Assembly: GCA_016713405.1 (NCBI GenBank)
Contig: JADJPF010000016.1
Coordinates: forward strand, 1-64,000
DNA from: Blastocatellia bacterium
GTDB taxonomy: Bacteria; Acidobacteriota; Blastocatellia; Chloracidobacteriales; JADJPF01
Direction: 5' to 3'
Length of the DNA stretch: 64,000 bases
The notes below the pieces were generated by a model, which did no database searches, was not told where the DNA came from, and saw only the letters and a program-made list of their open reading frames with translations. The position numbers were made by a program, and so were the translations under genes. Within the stretch, counting starts at the first letter, position 1; every line of letters begins with the position of its first letter. Below are positions 60,876-64,000 of the stretch, piece by piece.

Positions 60876-62285
60876 TTATGCAAAACGCACATACTCAAAG
60901 TCTAATGGTTGATTGTTAATTCCTTTAGCTGGCTGTGCTATCCAATTAGCCATCTTGCCACGTTCATAAACAGGCTTCATTAATGATTGAACATATTGAT
61001 AATCTTCATCGGTTGGTAGCCAACTAGATCTCTTTTGGTCATATTCTTGTTTGCTAATCATATTGCCTTGAGGGTCAAAATAATGACCTGAATAAACACC
61101 AATATTTCTAGCAAAACGTTGAGAAGGTAAATAAAGTCGATTGCTAAGACCAGCTTTTGTTAATGTATCATTCCAACGCTCTAAAGCTCGTTCACAATCT
61201 TCTTTATAAGCATCTCGTAAGACTAAATTCATAGCTCGTCTAAGTGGTATATCTACAGAAGATAACTTGCTTTCATTGGTGAGAATTTCAAAGTTATAAG
61301 CTTCTTCTAAAGCTACATGGTCTTTATAACGTTTAGGATCGCTTTCTCTAAAACGACCTTTCAAACCTGCACCAAAAAATGTTGCTGCATTTGAAGAATC
61401 TTCACCGCCAAATAAATCTAATGATGCTGTGTACCACTCATTAATGTATTTTTGGATAATTTCTAATGGAATACCACCTAATGTTTTAACATCTTCATTT
61501 TTAGCTTCTTTCATTAGTTCAGCAGTTCGTTTAACTACACGACCAACGCCCATTTCACCAACAAAAAGATGGTGTGCTTCTTCGGTTAACATAAATTGTG
61601 TAGAGCGTGCTAGAGGGTCAAAACCGCTTTCGGCTAATGCTGCGAGTTGATATTTACCATCGCGGTCAGTAAACATAGTAAAACAGAAAAATGCTAGCCA
61701 ATCATTAATTGGTTTATTAAATGCTCCTAAAATTCTAGGTGTATCAGGGTTGCCACTACGACGGGTTAGCAAATCTTCGGCTTCTTCTCGTCCATCCCTA
61801 CCAAAGTATTGATGTAGCAGATAAACCATTGCCCAAAGATGACGGCCTTCTTCAACATTAACTTGAAAAAGATTTCTTAAGTCATAAAGACTTGGCGCGG
61901 TTTTGCCCAGCAATCTTTGTTGCTCAACTGATGCAGGTTCAGTATCAGCTTGAGTAACAATAATACGGCGCAGTTCTTTACGAAATTCTCCAGGAACTTC
62001 ATTCCAAATTGGTGAGCCAATATGGTCGCCAAAATGAATTGTTCTATCTGTTGGAGGGGTTAAAAATATTCCCCAGCGATAGTCAGGCATTTTTACATAA
62101 TCAAAATGCGCCCATCCGCCGGCTTCAACACTAACTGCGGTACGTAGATAAATATCATCTTTTTGAAAGCCTTCTGGCCCCATTTCCATCCACCAATCAA
62201 TGAAATTAGGTTGCCACTGCTCCAAAGCACGTTGCAGACGTTTATTGTCAGATAAATTTACATTATTAGGAATACTTTCAAACAT
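60876..62285 (-). CDS. boxB: benzoyl-CoA 2,3-epoxidase, di-iron subunit BoxB
   Basis: Start at ATG 62285 (MFESIPNNVNLSDNK), with GGAGGAG about eight bases upstream inside the end of boxC; the earlier start at 62330 overlaps boxC. 469 residues, standard length. The BoxB hallmarks are WQPNFIDWWMEMGPEGFQ, the di-iron helix motifs EEGRHLWAM and LTEEAHHLFVGEMG, and KDDIYLRTAVSVE. It epoxidises benzoyl-CoA using O2; electrons come from a reductase (BoxA), which is not seen in this window. The product is hydrolysed by BoxC. Confidence 0.95.
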   Translation of the reverse strand: MFESIPNNVNLSDNKRLQRALEQWQPNFIDWWMEMGPEGFQKDDIYLRTAVSVEAGGWAHFDYVKMPDYRWGIFLTPPTDRTIHFGDHIGSPIWNEVPGEFRKELRRIIVTQADTEPASVEQQRLLGKTAPSLYDLRNLFQVNVEEGRHLWAMVYLLHQYFGRDGREEAEDLLTRRSGNPDTPRILGAFNKPINDWLAFFCFTMFTDRDGKYQLAALAESGFDPLARSTQFMLTEEAHHLFVGEMGVGRVVKRTAELMKEAKNEDVKTLGGIPLEIIQKYINEWYTASLDLFGGEDSSNAATFFGAGLKGRFRESDPKRYKDHVALEEAYNFEILTNESKLSSVDIPLRRAMNLVLRDAYKEDCERALERWNDTLTKAGLSNRLYLPSQRFARNIGVYSGHYFDPQGNMISKQEYDQKRSSWLPTDEDYQYVQSLMKPVYERGKMANWIAQPAKGINNQPLDFEYVRFA

Positions 62286-62286
62286 C

Positions 62287-63903
62287 TTAGGTTCTCCTCC
62301 AATCAAATTCAGGGCTACCGGGTTTTCCATACATTATCAACGCGCCGCGTTCGCCTACTGCGTTAGGACGTTGGAAAATCCAGTTTTGCCAAGCAGATAA
62401 TCTACCAAATATTTTTGTTTCTAAAGTTTCTGGGCCAGCAAAACGTAAACTTGCTTCTAGCCCTGTTAGCGCGTCTGGTGAAAGTGATGCACGTTCTTCA
62501 ATTGCTACTCTAACTTCATCATCCCAATCAAGTTCATCAATTGCTAAAGTCACAAGCCCCATTTCTTCAGCTTGCTGTGCCTCAAAAGGTTCGCTTTGTG
62601 CTAAAACTTGTTCAACTATGTTTGGCTCACCTAAAAGCTTAGTTGTTAGCCTAGATAGCCCATTGCCCATTGGCAAAATACCTTTATTAAACTCTGTAAT
62701 AGCTACTTCTGTACCTGTTAACATATAAGCACGGTCAGAAGCTAAAGCTAACTCTAAAAGACTTCCAGCAAAACAAGAACCTTGATCAACTATTGCAAAA
62801 AGACTTTTAGCCGATACATCAAAACGCTTTAACACCCGTTTCATTAGCAGTATTACTTCATTGATAAACCAGTGACCACGATGAGCAAACAATTGTTCAT
62901 CAAGTTGAATAACTTTATTTAGCTCGCCGCGTGTATGAAGTGTAGTTAAACCAATTTCAGGGTAATTAAAACGAAGTTGCAACAGTGCATCTTCAAGCTC
63001 ACGATACATTTTTATTGGATACCATTCACTACCAAGCAAGGTTGGATCATCTGGAATAGGAAGGATTTCTTCAGGTGCTTGGATTTCAAGATGTGCAACT
63101 CTGGTTTCTGGGCCAAAAGTTAATTTGACATACTTATAGCTAATTCCTTTGTCTGTAACAGTTGGATTTAAGGCTTCAAGCTTTATTCCTTTACGTTCTG
63201 TGTGTCCTTCACCAGCAAGCTTTTCTGCTCTAGCCATCACTTCTTCATTAAATTTTGAAGAAGGGAAAATTCCATCAACTAAATTCCAGTCTACTGCACG
63301 TTGACCTTTGATTCCTTCAGCTAAAGTAACAAAAATATCTGCACGATCTCGGCGAATTTTACGCTTATCAACCAAGCGTGTAAGTCCACCTGTACCAGGC
63401 AACACACCTAAATAAGGGACTTCAGGCAAACTTACAGCAGAGCGACGGTCATCTACCAAATAAATTTCTTTACAAGCTAGTGGCAGTTCATAACCGCCAC
63501 CGCTAGCAATCCCGTTTAATGCTGCAATATAGGTTTGACCGCTATTTTCTGTTGCATCTTCAATTGCTAAACGAGTCTCATTTGTGTATTTACAAAAATT
63601 TACTTTGAAATTATGTGTAGAACTTCCCAACATAAAAATATTAGCACCAGCAGAGAAAAGACCTTCTCGTTTGCTAGTAATTACAACTACCGAAACTTCT
63701 GGATGTTCAAATCTTAGCCGAGAGACTGCATCAAAAAGCTCTATATCTACTCCTAGATCATAGGAATTTAGTTTTAGTGCATAACCAGGTTTTAATGGTT
63801 TATCTTCTTTAATATTGAGGGCTATTGTTGCTATCGGGCCAGTGATTTCTAGCTCTATATGCTGATAGCGGGAAGGGTCAGTCTGAAAATTAATAGCTTC
63901 CAT
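62287..63903 (-). CDS. boxC: benzoyl-CoA-dihydrodiol lyase BoxC
   Basis: 538 residues, a double crotonase-like protein. Motifs: GLFSAGANIFML and IAALNGIASGGGYELPLAC in the first half and a second crotonase-like half with FAIVDQGSCFAGSLLELAL. It cleaves the ring-opened epoxide hydration product to an aldehyde acid and formate. AAGGTGA upstream supports the ATG at 63903. boxC and boxB are adjacent with one base between them (62286), so they form an operon. No boxA, benzoate-CoA ligase or boxR was seen before the window ends. Confidence 0.95.
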   Translation of the reverse strand: MEAINFQTDPSRYQHIELEITGPIATIALNIKEDKPLKPGYALKLNSYDLGVDIELFDAVSRLRFEHPEVSVVVITSKREGLFSAGANIFMLGSSTHNFKVNFCKYTNETRLAIEDATENSGQTYIAALNGIASGGGYELPLACKEIYLVDDRRSAVSLPEVPYLGVLPGTGGLTRLVDKRKIRRDRADIFVTLAEGIKGQRAVDWNLVDGIFPSSKFNEEVMARAEKLAGEGHTERKGIKLEALNPTVTDKGISYKYVKLTFGPETRVAHLEIQAPEEILPIPDDPTLLGSEWYPIKMYRELEDALLQLRFNYPEIGLTTLHTRGELNKVIQLDEQLFAHRGHWFINEVILLMKRVLKRFDVSAKSLFAIVDQGSCFAGSLLELALASDRAYMLTGTEVAITEFNKGILPMGNGLSRLTTKLLGEPNIVEQVLAQSEPFEAQQAEEMGLVTLAIDELDWDDEVRVAIEERASLSPDALTGLEASLRFAGPETLETKIFGRLSAWQNWIFQRPNAVGERGALIMYGKPGSPEFDWRRT

Positions 63904-64000
63904 TTAGCTCTTTCACCTTAAAAATTTTTCTTAAATTTAATTGATTTGATTTTTCTGGCTTGAATAATACAACCTCTTTTTATTAGAATCAAGCATAATA

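Noticed and set aside
1..64000. tRNA genes, insertion sequences, integrases and att sites
   Set aside because: I looked in all gene-free stretches and saw no tRNA TPsiC-like arm, transposase or target-site duplication.

Overview
The window is AT-rich bacterial DNA, very probably from the phylum Acidobacteriota (class Blastocatellia is my best guess). This is inferred from the gene types: TPR-tailed Ser/Thr kinases, a TonB receptor with an N-terminal carboxypeptidase-regulatory domain, PATAN (DUF4388) and FHA signalling proteins, FG-GAP proteins, and BoxB/BoxC of aerobic benzoyl-CoA catabolism. I found no rRNA, tRNA, transposase, phage gene or CRISPR array.

Layout. 1-7.4 kb: two tandem TPR kinase genes and a secreted protein, all with broken reading frames. 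7.4-14.1 kb: nuclease-fold protein, GAF protein, PATAN-J-domain protein, zinc-ribbon membrane protein, sirtuin, YdjM-like membrane hydrolase. 14.1-15.7 kb: an 882-bp tandem duplication of a small secreted-protein gene that carries 3' scraps of both neighbours. 15.7-21.8 kb: a glucose-6-phosphate dehydrogenase fused to a cyclic-nucleotide-binding domain, an ankyrin membrane protein and a molybdopterin oxidoreductase. 21.8-26.4 kb: a complete replicon core (GATC-dense block, parB, parA, iterons, second GATC-dense block, iterons, RPA-type initiator). 26.4-43.4 kb: FG-GAP protein, DUF1684 protein, lipoprotein, LysM-chitinase, cupin, FHA-GAF-adenylate cyclase, octaheme cytochrome, and two TerB-DUF697-SHOCT paralogues flanking a coiled-coil/glycosyltransferase pair. 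43.4-56.7 kb: palindromic repeats, SGNH hydrolase, TonB receptor, YjbQ, Ca2+-type P-ATPase, FHA, PDZ and redoxin membrane proteins. 56.7-60.8 kb: a tight five-gene GT2 / nucleotidyltransferase / PqqD / HPr-kinase-like / GT2 operon that looks like peptide modification. 60.8-63.9 kb: boxC-boxB.

The most important region is 21.8-26.4 kb. It has everything expected of a chromid or megaplasmid origin, yet the genes beside it are metabolic rather than plasmid-like, so this may be a secondary chromosome. The second most interesting is the 56.7-60.8 kb operon, whose PqqD protein ends in a leader-peptide-like tail.

Signalling threads: an adenylate cyclase (34.3 kb) and a G6PDH with a cyclic-nucleotide domain (15.7 kb) could connect cAMP to the oxidative pentose phosphate pathway. 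Several genes are broken by one base in an A or T run. Away from the kinases these look like sequence errors; in the kinases there is also an in-frame stop and an apparent deletion, so decay is possible there.
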